From Flammeovirgaceae bacterium UBA5008 (GTDB taxonomy: Bacteria; Bacteroidota; Bacteroidia; Cytophagales; Cyclobacteriaceae): a stretch of DNA of 25,728 nt. The notes below the pieces were generated by a model that saw only the letters and a program-made list of their open reading frames with translations, searched no databases and was not told the DNA's origin. This document shows positions 15,514 through 23,204 of this stretch, piece after piece (the stretch's first letter is position 1; each line of letters begins with the position of its first letter). Location: positions 41,178 to 66,905 of the forward strand of contig DGYK01000056.1 of the NCBI GenBank assembly GCA_002398365.1, in the 5' to 3' direction. Both the position numbers and the translations under genes were made by a program.

Positions 15514-17043
15514 CTAGAATGGGGTTTCGTCATCCCCACCTGGAGGTAAAGCGGGCGGCTCATCGCGGAAAGTATTCAAGCGACTTTCGCGGGTGATGCT
15601 GCTCATCGGTGTAAAGCCATCCGGAGCATCATAATCAGCAAACTTGGTATACTTACCGATGAATTTGAGTTTCACATTTTCAAGCGAGCCGTTTCGATGC
15701 TTGGCAATGATAACCTCCGCCATACCTTGGGTAGGCAAACCTTCCTCATCAACAGTAATCTTGTAGTATTCAGGGCGATATAAGAACATTACAATGTCCG
15801 CGTCCTGTTCGATAGATCCCGATTCACGTAAGTCAGAAAGCTGCGGGCGCTTATCGCCTCCACGTGTTTCCACTCCACGACTCAACTGCGAAAGTGCGAT
15901 CACCGGAACGGAAAGTTCCTTGGCGATTCCTTTCAGCGCACGTGAGATGGATGCAATTTCTTGTTCGCGGTTACCGCTCGCCTCGCCTTTCATCAACTGC
16001 AGGTAGTCAATCACTACTAGTTGGATGTTGTGTTCTGCTTTCAACCTACGGCACTTCGCACGTAATTCCAGAATTGAAAGTGCAGGTGTATCATCAATAA
16101 AGATCGGAGCGCTCGAAAGGCGGTTGGTTTTGTGCACCAACTGTTGCCATTCAAACTCGGCCAAGTTTCCTTTCTTGATTTTTTCAGATTCCAATTCAGC
16201 TTCTGCCGAGATCAAACGATTCACCAACTGAAGTGAAGCCATCTCTAAAGAGAAGATCGCCACCGCGTGATTGAACTCCACGGCTGCATTGCGCAAAGCA
16301 GAAACAACGAACGCAGTTTTACCCATACCGGGCCGCGCTGCGATAATCACCAAATCCGACTTCTGCCAACCGGAAGTCACGCGATCCAGTCGAGAGAAAC
16401 CACTGGGTATTCCCGTAAGGCCATCTTTGTGATTTTTCTTTTCTTGCAATTCCTGAATCGCCCGGTACATCAACGACTTCATGTTGTCGTAGTTCTTACG
16501 CAGGTTCGAATCGGAAATTTGAAAAATGGATTGCTCAGTCTTATCTAATAATTCGAATACGTCTGTGGTATCCTCATACGCATCTTGATGAACTTGCGAA
16601 GCAATCTGAATCAGGTCGCGCTTGATGGCCATCTCGATGATGATACGCGCGTGGTATTCAATGTTCGCAGCTGAACTGACTTTGGAAGTAAGCTCGGCAA
16701 TGTAGTAAGCTCCACCTACCAATTCGAGTTTGGCATTCTTCCGCAACTGCGCCACTACCGTGCGCATGTCCACCGGCTCAGAAGCCTTGAACAAGTCAAT
16801 GATCGCGGTAAAAATCTCTTTGTGTTGCTCTTTGTAAAAATGATCGGGACGAAGAAACTCAACTACCGCGGTGAGTGCGTTTTTCTCCAACATGAGGGCA
16901 CCCAAAATGGCTTCCTCCAAATCAACGGCCTGAGGGGGTAACTTACCTAAACTCTCGGAGATATCTCTCGCTAAGAGTTTAGATCTGTTACCCGTTCCGC
17001 TCATCACAGAACTTAACCTCGTTGGCGTTGACCGCTGCTCCAT
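15514..17043 (-). CDS. dnaB: Replicative DNA helicase DnaB
   Basis: DnaB is the ring-shaped hexameric helicase that unwinds DNA 5'-3' at the replication fork and recruits primase. The 509-residue protein has the N-terminal helical domain at about 33-135 (LPPQAVDLEEAILGALM from 35), a linker helix, and a RecA-type motor from about 208. Walker A is AARPGMGKT (235-243), Walker B is VVIDYLQL with Asp346, and the glutamine/serine sensor is ALSQLSRGVE (383-392). DLRESGSIEQDADIV (404-418) and KHRNG (448-452, arginine finger region) follow. There is no intein, which is sometimes found in DnaB. A low-complexity acidic/proline tail ends the protein. ATG start at 17043. Upstream lies an inverted pair of DnaA-box-like sites. 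Confidence 0.97.
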   Translation of the reverse strand: MEQRSTPTRLSSVMSGTGNRSKLLARDISESLGKLPPQAVDLEEAILGALMLEKNALTAVVEFLRPDHFYKEQHKEIFTAIIDLFKASEPVDMRTVVAQLRKNAKLELVGGAYYIAELTSKVSSAANIEYHARIIIEMAIKRDLIQIASQVHQDAYEDTTDVFELLDKTEQSIFQISDSNLRKNYDNMKSLMYRAIQELQEKKNHKDGLTGIPSGFSRLDRVTSGWQKSDLVIIAARPGMGKTAFVVSALRNAAVEFNHAVAIFSLEMASLQLVNRLISAEAELESEKIKKGNLAEFEWQQLVHKTNRLSSAPIFIDDTPALSILELRAKCRRLKAEHNIQLVVIDYLQLMKGEASGNREQEIASISRALKGIAKELSVPVIALSQLSRGVETRGGDKRPQLSDLRESGSIEQDADIVMFLYRPEYYKITVDEEGLPTQGMAEVIIAKHRNGSLENVKLKFIGKYTKFADYDAPDGFTPMSSITRESRLNTFRDEPPALPPGGDDETPF

Positions 17044-17121
17044 ACTTTGTGGTTGTTGGTATTGAGTTGCTATTATTTAGGAGGACAAACCTACATCAAC
17101 TCATTTAACTTCAATATACAA

Positions 17122-17147
17122 GTTATCCATGTTGAATTGTGGATAAC
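17122..17147. promoter_or_regulatory. Inverted pair of DnaA-box-like sites upstream of dnaB
   Basis: GTTATCCA at 17122-17129 and TGGATAAC at 17140-17147 are exact inverted copies separated by 10 bp. The right half reads TGTGGATAA (17138-17146), the exact reverse complement of the DnaA box TTATCCACA. The left half, TTATCCATG, matches it at seven of nine positions. The pair lies about 80 nt upstream of the dnaB start, in the 210-nt gap shared with the divergent transporter gene. DnaA control of dnaB expression is an inference. Confidence 0.5.
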
Positions 17148-17253
17148 ATTTTAAGCAACCAACCGGAAATCATCATTCAATATATCAACATGCTCTTTGT
17201 CAACACTATAAAGTATTTTGTCTATTTTTAGCTCGAATATAAATTAACTAGGC

Positions 17254-18651
17254 GTGAGCGAACTTATTAGCACTATTGCAACCGGAGTGTGGACTCCCAT
17301 TCTTTTCTTATTAATTCTAGGCGGAATTTATTTCTTCTTCTACTCTGGATTTATTCATTACAAACATTTCTTCCATTCCATCGCCATATTAAAAGGTAAG
17401 TTTCATAATCCAAACGATCCCGGACAAATCAGTCCCTATGAGGCATTATCAACTGCACTTGCGTCTACCGTTGGTATGGGCAACATTGCGGGTGTGGCGG
17501 CAGCCATTAGCATTGGTGGACCGGGAGCTTTGTTTTGGATGTGGGTAACTGCCTTTGTGGGCATGTCTACCAACTTCTTTACCAGCACGTTATCGGTGAT
17601 GTATCGCGGCAAAGATTCGGCCGGCACTATTCAAGGTGGCCCCATGTATGTAATCCGCGAAGCGCTTGGAAAACCATTCTATCCTCTGGCGGTTTTGTTT
17701 TGTTTGTGTGCCATGATTGGTTGTTTACCCATCTTTCAGGCAAACCAACTAACACAAGCGATTATCGACATTGGGTTCTCTTCTTTTGACTTCAAATCAT
17801 CTACATTCAACTTTCTTGGCTTCGAAATCAACACCTTGAAATTTATCATCGGAGCTATTCTGATGATCATCTCTGCGATTGTCATCATCGGTGGTATTCA
17901 ACGCATTGGAAGCTGGGCAGGTAAAATGGTGCCGCTGATGATTGTTATCTACTTCTTTTCAGTGATTGCGATTTTAGTGGTAAATATCACCGAAGTTCCT
18001 CATTACCTGTGGATGATCATCACCGATGCATTCACGGCTACGCATTTCCATGGCGATCCGCTACTAGGTGGTGTGGTTGGTGGATTGATAGTTGCGGGTG
18101 TTCGTAGAGCTTCTTTCTCGAATGAAGCCGGAATCGGAACAGCTCCTATGGCATTAGGCGCTTCACAAAGCACGGAACCAATTCGTGAAGGACTGGTATC
18201 GATGCTGAGTCCTGCCATTGATACTTTGCTGGTATGTACGCTCACTGCGTTAGCCATTTTAGTCACCGGTGTGTGGCAAACTTCCGGAGCGAGTGGCGTT
18301 ACATTAACAGCTACTGCATTTCAAACTTCATTGCCGGGTGTTGGAAAATACCTTTTGTTAACTTGTGCTTTCTTCTTTGCAATTACCTCGCTCTTCTCTT
18401 ACTCCTATTACGGCAATAAAGCATTGTCATTTCTCATTGGTGTAAAAGCCGGACGTTATTATGATTACTTCTATTTATCAACCATCATTTTTGGAGCAGT
18501 TGCTTCGATGACTGATGTGATGAACGTAATTGATGTGGCATATGCCCTGATGGCAATTCCTACGATGGTATCCGGATTTATTCTTGCACCAAAAGTGCTG
18601 GCAGAAGCCAAGTCATATTTTAGACGAATGAAGGAAGAAGGAAACCTTTAA
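17254..18651 (+). CDS. Alanine/glycine:cation symporter, AGCS family
   Basis: A 465-residue inner-membrane symporter expected to import alanine, glycine or D-alanine with sodium. The family block STALASTVGMGNIAG (66-80) continues as VAAAISIGGPGALFWMW (81-97). The second block, SFSNEAGIGTAPMALGAS, is at about 288-305, where most relatives end GSAPIAHA or similar. About ten to eleven hydrophobic segments are seen. GTG start at 17254; there is no better ATG before the first membrane segment. It is divergent from dnaB, and its TAA overlaps by 4 nt the stop of the convergent gene on the other strand, so the two transcripts must share 3' sequence. Substrate preference is not certain. Confidence 0.92.
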   Translation: MSELISTIATGVWTPILFLLILGGIYFFFYSGFIHYKHFFHSIAILKGKFHNPNDPGQISPYEALSTALASTVGMGNIAGVAAAISIGGPGALFWMWVTAFVGMSTNFFTSTLSVMYRGKDSAGTIQGGPMYVIREALGKPFYPLAVLFCLCAMIGCLPIFQANQLTQAIIDIGFSSFDFKSSTFNFLGFEINTLKFIIGAILMIISAIVIIGGIQRIGSWAGKMVPLMIVIYFFSVIAILVVNITEVPHYLWMIITDAFTATHFHGDPLLGGVVGGLIVAGVRRASFSNEAGIGTAPMALGASQSTEPIREGLVSMLSPAIDTLLVCTLTALAILVTGVWQTSGASGVTLTATAFQTSLPGVGKYLLLTCAFFFAITSLFSYSYYGNKALSFLIGVKAGRYYDYFYLSTIIFGAVASMTDVMNVIDVAYALMAIPTMVSGFILAPKVLAEAKSYFRRMKEEGNL

Positions 18652-20075
18652 GCAGGGAGTGGTTTGGTTATTTCCTTAGGATAATCAAACAATCCATTTT
18701 CTTTGATGGCCTCTCCTACTTTGTGAGGAACAAATTTCTCCCAACCGCTCTCTCCTTTCTTGATCATGGCGAGTACGTTGTCTGAAATGATATTCAGGTT
18801 GCCCACATTGGCATCGTGAATGTCTTCCATTTTGTTGTTGTCCATCAAATAGCGGAACAAATTCTTCAGATTGTCGGGTAATTCACCTTCAAAATTCTCC
18901 AAGGTAAAGAGCGAGTTATCCTTCCGCAGCGCGGGATAGATATACAGCTTGATGTTCGATCCAAACAAAGAAGCAAAGCATTCCAAGATGCCACCCCAAA
19001 TTTTCTCGTAGGTTTTCTCATCGAATACCTTTTGCAGTGCATAAACGCCCATTACCATGGCAATCTTCTTGCCTTTGGTAATCTTCGACAAGTAGTCTAC
19101 TAATTTATAGTACTCAAAGTAATTGGAGATCAATACGTTTTGACCAAGTGAACAAATGATGTCGGCCCGATTTAGAAAATCCTTTTCATCGATTGATCCA
19201 TCCAAACTCAAATCATTCAGCGTAAGTTCGGTAAGCGTTACAATTTTTGCTCTCTCCACATCGGGCTCTTTCTTAAAATGTCGCAGCGAGGAAAGGAGCA
19301 TATCTACGTTTACATGCGTTACCGGACGAAAACGGCCACGCAACACCAGCACATTTTTCTTATACAAGTATTCAGATGGCTGCATCACCTGGCCATCCGG
19401 TCCAAACATGGCCGCCTTGGTCAAACCATTCTTCACCAGCTTCAACGCCATTAACCGATTATCGACATGCTGAAAATCCGGACCATTAATGCGGAACATA
19501 TCCACTTCAATGCGCCTGGTGGTCAGACCATCCAATAAAGATAAAATGATCTGCTCCGGATCAGTTAAAAACATACAAGCATGCAGCAAGTTAACCCCCA
19601 CAATACCTAATGATACTTGTTGCTGCAGCGGATCGTTGTCATGCATTTTCACGTGGATCACACAATCATTGGGTGTGGAATTGGGCTTCAATTGAAAGCG
19701 CAATCCAATCCAACCGTGTCCCTGATTCGTTCGTTCAAAATTGAGGACCTCGACCGTATCCGCGAAAGCGAAAAAACGGGTTTCATGTATGCGATGCGGC
19801 AAGCGCTCTGGCAATAGTGGATATTCATGAGCCAGCATGCGCATCAGGCGATCCTCACACACATACCGATCTCCGACACCATAAATCGCATCCGAGAACT
19901 TCATGTCATACGCTGACATGGTTTTGGCGATGGTGCCGGAGGCTCCTCCTACTTTAAAAAAGTTGGCGGCTACTTCTTGTCCAGCGCCTATCTCGGCAAA
20001 TGACCCATAAATTGACTTGCTCAGGTTTATACTTAGTGCTTTCTCTTGTGTGGTCAACTTCTTGCGCTCTTCCAT
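18648..20075 (-). CDS. Conserved protein of unknown function, 475 residues
   Basis: I recognise the N-terminus, SIYGSFAEIGAGQEVAANFF (21-40) then KVGGASGTIAKTMSAYDMKF (41-60), as that of a conserved soluble bacterial family without established function. From memory, database names such as nicotinate-nucleotide adenylyltransferase are attached to some relatives, but no HxGH nucleotidyltransferase motif is present here, so I do not adopt that name. There is no signal peptide and no clear membrane segment. The sequence mixes alpha and beta elements, with a possible nucleotide-fold region around 300-360 (ADIICSLGQNVLISNYFEYY, then GKKIAMVMGVYALQ). ATG start at 20075. It lies between two plus-strand sodium:amino-acid symporters, converging with the first (4-nt overlap) and diverging from the second (101 nt between the starts). 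Confidence 0.8.
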   Translation of the reverse strand: MEERKKLTTQEKALSINLSKSIYGSFAEIGAGQEVAANFFKVGGASGTIAKTMSAYDMKFSDAIYGVGDRYVCEDRLMRMLAHEYPLLPERLPHRIHETRFFAFADTVEVLNFERTNQGHGWIGLRFQLKPNSTPNDCVIHVKMHDNDPLQQQVSLGIVGVNLLHACMFLTDPEQIILSLLDGLTTRRIEVDMFRINGPDFQHVDNRLMALKLVKNGLTKAAMFGPDGQVMQPSEYLYKKNVLVLRGRFRPVTHVNVDMLLSSLRHFKKEPDVERAKIVTLTELTLNDLSLDGSIDEKDFLNRADIICSLGQNVLISNYFEYYKLVDYLSKITKGKKIAMVMGVYALQKVFDEKTYEKIWGGILECFASLFGSNIKLYIYPALRKDNSLFTLENFEGELPDNLKNLFRYLMDNNKMEDIHDANVGNLNIISDNVLAMIKKGESGWEKFVPHKVGEAIKENGLFDYPKEITKPLPA

Positions 20076-20127
20076 GATCTAATTCGTGCTTAAATATCTC
20101 CTTAATAGATGCGATTTACAACGTTTT

Positions 20128-20158
20128 TTTGATGCTATGGGTTTAACGTGCTATTTTG
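20128..20158 (+). promoter_or_regulatory. Possible Bacteroidota-type promoter for the NSS transporter
   Basis: TTTG at 20128-20131 and TATTTTG at 20152-20158 are separated by 20 bp. This resembles the -33 TTTG and -7 TAnnTTTG elements of the Bacteroidota housekeeping sigma factor, though the -7 element is one base short. It would give a leader of roughly 10-15 nt before the ATG at 20177. Confidence 0.35.
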
Positions 20159-20176
20159 CCAAACAATTGTAAGTCT

Positions 20177-21559
20177 ATGGCAAATAGAGGAAGTTTTTCG
20201 AATAGGATAGGATTCATTTTGGCGGCAGCGGGTTCGGCTGTTGGCTTGGGCAACATCTGGCGCTTTCCTTACTTGGCGGGACAAAATGGTGGTGCTGCAT
20301 TTTTGGTCATTTATCTCATTTGCATTTTCACGCTGTGCTTCCCGGTAATGGTGGGAGAAATCGCCATCGGACGCAAAGCGCAAAGCGATGCTTACGGATC
20401 TTATCAAAAGCTGGGTGGCGGCAAGTGGGGCTATCTAGGATTGTTCGGAATCATAGCTGGTGTATTTATTCTATCGTTTTATAATGTAGTTGCCGGTTGG
20501 GCATTCGGATACTTTTTGGAGATATCATTTGGTAATCTTCTTAATGAAAAAGACTTTGGTGCATTCTTCGGTTCGTATATCAACAACGTAGGCATCATTA
20601 GTGTGTTCTCGATTGGCTTCATGGTGCTAACCGCGTTGGTGGTTTCACAGGGCGTTCAAAAAGGAATTGAGAAAGCCAATAAGATCATGATGCCTTCTCT
20701 CTACTTAATTTTGATCGGCCTCATCATTTACAGCCTTACCTTGCCCAATGCCATTGAGGGAGTTAAGTTTTATCTGGTTCCCAACTTGAGCGAAATCAAT
20801 ACCCAAACTTTGTTTGATGGTTTACGTCAGGCCTTCTTTTCATTATCACTCGGAATGGGTACACTGATGACGTACGGCTCGTATGTCGATAAAAAACAAA
20901 ATATAGTTTCTTCAGCAGCCGTTATTTCCATTGCCGATACATCGGTTGCATTTTTAGCTGGACTCATGGTTTTCCCAATGGTAGCGGCAGTTGGTGCTTA
21001 TGATGTGAATGGACCAAGCTTAGTGTTTGTGGTTCTGACCAATGTATTCTCAAGCATGGGCCCAATTGTGGGCAGATTGGTAGGTGGTTCTTTCTTCTTG
21101 TTGTTGTGCTTCGCGGCATTAACATCTACTATTTCATTGTTGGAAGTGCCTGTAGCTTATTTGGTAGATCAGAAGAAAATGCCGCGCAAACCGGTGGTTT
21201 GGGGTACGGCAACATTGATCTTTTTGATTGGTATCCCTAGTTTGTTGAGCATGGGTCAAGTGGATTTCCTGTCGCACTTGCCATTTTACAAAGACCGCGA
21301 TTTCCTCACGTTCGTTTCAGACATGTGTGATTTGAGTTTAACTATTGGCGGTTGCATGCTCTGTATTTTTATCCGCTACAAGTGGAAGATTGAAAACATG
21401 AACGAAGAATTAGCAATAGGCAATTCCGGATATATGAACTCGTACCTACGCAAGTATGTGAGCTTCTCGATTATGTGGGTGTGCCCTATCCTACTCGGAA
21501 TCTTATCGGTGCTGATTCTGTTTGATAAGTTCTTCGGAATTGAACTGATATTCGGATAA
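20177..21559 (+). CDS. Sodium-dependent amino-acid transporter, neurotransmitter:sodium symporter (NSS) family
   Basis: A 460-residue inner-membrane transporter with the LeuT fold. The first segment carries the NSS signature GSAVGLGNIWRFPYL (19-33), whose unwound glycine/asparagine stretch lines the sodium and substrate sites; Asn26 corresponds to the sodium ligand Asn27 of LeuT. QNGGAAFLVIY follows at 36-46, and the TM6-7 region SLSLGMGTLMTYGSYV is near 225-240. About eleven to twelve hydrophobic segments are seen. Likely substrates are neutral or aromatic amino acids. An in-frame TTG seven codons earlier exists, but MANRGSFSNRIGFILA is the expected beginning, so ATG at 20177 is chosen. The stop lies 2 nt from that of the convergent TerB-like gene. 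Confidence 0.93.
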   Translation: MANRGSFSNRIGFILAAAGSAVGLGNIWRFPYLAGQNGGAAFLVIYLICIFTLCFPVMVGEIAIGRKAQSDAYGSYQKLGGGKWGYLGLFGIIAGVFILSFYNVVAGWAFGYFLEISFGNLLNEKDFGAFFGSYINNVGIISVFSIGFMVLTALVVSQGVQKGIEKANKIMMPSLYLILIGLIIYSLTLPNAIEGVKFYLVPNLSEINTQTLFDGLRQAFFSLSLGMGTLMTYGSYVDKKQNIVSSAAVISIADTSVAFLAGLMVFPMVAAVGAYDVNGPSLVFVVLTNVFSSMGPIVGRLVGGSFFLLLCFAALTSTISLLEVPVAYLVDQKKMPRKPVVWGTATLIFLIGIPSLLSMGQVDFLSHLPFYKDRDFLTFVSDMCDLSLTIGGCMLCIFIRYKWKIENMNEELAIGNSGYMNSYLRKYVSFSIMWVCPILLGILSVLILFDKFFGIELIFG

Positions 21560-21561
21560 GG

Positions 21562-22002
21562 CTATTTCTTCGCAATAAAATTTTCCAAGGCGAATTCACG
21601 CATTTCATCCCACTCGTCCGGTGCGGGTGCTTTACCTTTTTCGAATACCTCAGTTAAGAGCCATTTCACGATTTCTTTCTTGTATTGAAATTGTTTGGCT
21701 ACATCTTCACAGAAAGAAACCTCTTTCTTTTCAACTACGCCATCGGCAAACACGATCAGCATTAAATCGTACAGTACATTCATCTTATCATGATGATTGT
21801 TGGGCACGTTTACCTTGAACTTTTCATCGCTCTCCATAATGGCCTTTACCTGTCTTTCCTTCAGTCCGTAACGTTTACCGATTTTGTAGATCACCGCTTC
21901 CTCTTTCTCATGCACGTGACCATCGGCTTTCGCCAACGCTAACAGGTTCTTGATGTGATCTTTTTTGTAGGACAAGTACTGATTTTCAAAAAAGCCGATC
22001 AT
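21562..22002 (-). CDS. TerB-like / DjlA-N-like helical domain protein
   Basis: A 146-residue, all-helical cytosolic protein. Two related halves are visible, each with an acidic turn followed by a helix: LALAKADGHVHEKEEAVIY (about 21-39) and MLIVFADGVVEKKEVSFCED (about 81-100). The ADGxxxxxE pattern is typical of the TerB/DjlA N-terminal superfamily, in which the acidic residues bind metal in TerB itself. No other tellurite-resistance gene is nearby, so resistance should not be inferred. ATG start at 22002. It is convergent with the NSS transporter and 81 nt downstream of the propeller gene. Function unknown. Confidence 0.72.
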   Translation of the reverse strand: MIGFFENQYLSYKKDHIKNLLALAKADGHVHEKEEAVIYKIGKRYGLKERQVKAIMESDEKFKVNVPNNHHDKMNVLYDLMLIVFADGVVEKKEVSFCEDVAKQFQYKKEIVKWLLTEVFEKGKAPAPDEWDEMREFALENFIAKK

Positions 22003-22083
22003 GGGGATATTGATTTAAAATGAGTGATGTTCTTTGTAAGATACCGAATTTCTATACGAATATTTAGATTCCAAAATCAAACA

Positions 22084-23178
22084 CTAATCTACCCAATCAG
22101 CTACAAACAAATTGGTATTGCGGGTTCCTCCATTGTTTCGGTTCGATGAAAAGATAATCTTCTTTCCATCGGGTGAAAACATTGGAAACGAGTCAAACAC
22201 CTTGTCATAGGAAATCTGCTCGAGTCCGCTGCCATCGGTATTGATCATAAACAAATTGAACTCAAAACCTCTCTTTCCTTTGTGGTTGGAGCTGAAAATG
22301 ATCTTCTTTCCGGAAGGATGGTAAAACGGTGCCCAGTTGGCTTTTCCCAGATTCGTCAATTGTTTCAGATCAGAACCATCCACATTACAAGTGAAGATTT
22401 CCATTTGCGTTGGCGCTACCAAACCTTGTTTCAGGTAATCGAGGTATTCTTTCTTGGCTTCTTCGGTTGTAAAGCGTGACGCACGAAAAACGATTTTCTT
22501 TCCATCAGGTGAGAAGAACGCACCACCATCGTACCCGATTTCATGGGTGATTTGCTTTACGTTTTTGCCGTTGATGTCCATTGTATACAAATCCAAATCT
22601 CCATTTCGGGTAGAGGTGAACACGATCTTATCTCCTTTCGGGGAAACCGTAGCTTCGGCATCATAACCGGGCGTTTGGGTCAATTGCTTCAGTTGTTTTC
22701 CGTTCAGTTCGGCAACGAAAATATCATAGCTGTCATAGATCGGCCACAGATATTTGCCACCGGGTGTGCGCTCTGCATCTTTGGGACAATCCTTACCGCC
22801 TAAGTGTGTGGACGCGTATAGAATGGTCTTGTTTCCCGGAAGGAAAAAGGAACAGGTAGTTCTACCCTGTCCAGTGCTTATCAAGGTTGGCTTTTTAGCT
22901 CCATCGCTTAAATCCATTCCTTCAATCGGCATGTAAAAGATCTGATCACAGTTTAGTCCCCAAGCTTTATTGTTCGATTGAAAGCTGACCATTTTGCTGT
23001 CGAAGCTCCAATACGCTTCGGCATTATCGCCACCAAAGGTTAACTGACGCAGGTTTTTGAAATGCTTTTCTTCGCTGTAGCGCAAAGAATCTACATCGGA
23101 ACTTAATGAAGTGGTGGCCGAGCGAAATGAAAACAGCGCAACAGCCGCAGCAAAAACGAAAACAAGTATGAATCTCAT
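22084..23178 (-). CDS. Secreted TolB-like beta-propeller protein (WD40-like PD40 repeats)
   Basis: A 364-residue exported protein. Residues 1-20 (MRFILVFVFAAAVALFSF) form a signal peptide without a lipobox. At least four PD40-type blades follow, each with the SPDGKKIVF core: VSPKGDKIVFTSTRNGDLDL, FSPDGKKIVFRASR, HPSGKKIIFSSNHKG and FSPDGKKIIFSSNRN. A degenerate N-terminal copy is WSFDSKMVSFQSNNK. The repeats resemble the C-terminal propeller of TolB, but the TolB N-terminal domain is absent. It is therefore a propeller protein of unknown partner, probably periplasmic. A TTG six codons upstream is in frame; ATG at 23178 is preferred because it puts the positive residue right before the hydrophobic core. 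It is 26 nt after fadD and probably co-transcribed with it. Confidence 0.85.
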   Translation of the reverse strand: MRFILVFVFAAAVALFSFRSATTSLSSDVDSLRYSEEKHFKNLRQLTFGGDNAEAYWSFDSKMVSFQSNNKAWGLNCDQIFYMPIEGMDLSDGAKKPTLISTGQGRTTCSFFLPGNKTILYASTHLGGKDCPKDAERTPGGKYLWPIYDSYDIFVAELNGKQLKQLTQTPGYDAEATVSPKGDKIVFTSTRNGDLDLYTMDINGKNVKQITHEIGYDGGAFFSPDGKKIVFRASRFTTEEAKKEYLDYLKQGLVAPTQMEIFTCNVDGSDLKQLTNLGKANWAPFYHPSGKKIIFSSNHKGKRGFEFNLFMINTDGSGLEQISYDKVFDSFPMFSPDGKKIIFSSNRNNGGTRNTNLFVADWVD

Positions 23179-23204
23179 ATTTAAGTTAAAAGACAAAGAT
23201 ATAA

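Noticed and set aside
17044..17253. Chromosomal origin of replication
   Set aside because: Only two DnaA-like boxes and no cluster or clear unwinding element are seen; dnaB is not a reliable origin marker.
18648..20075. Nicotinate-nucleotide adenylyltransferase
   Set aside because: No HxGH or ISSTxxR-type nucleotidyltransferase motifs; the name would rest on database habit only.
21562..22002. Tellurite-resistance determinant
   Set aside because: Only a TerB-like fold is seen; no terA, terC, terD or terE companions are present.
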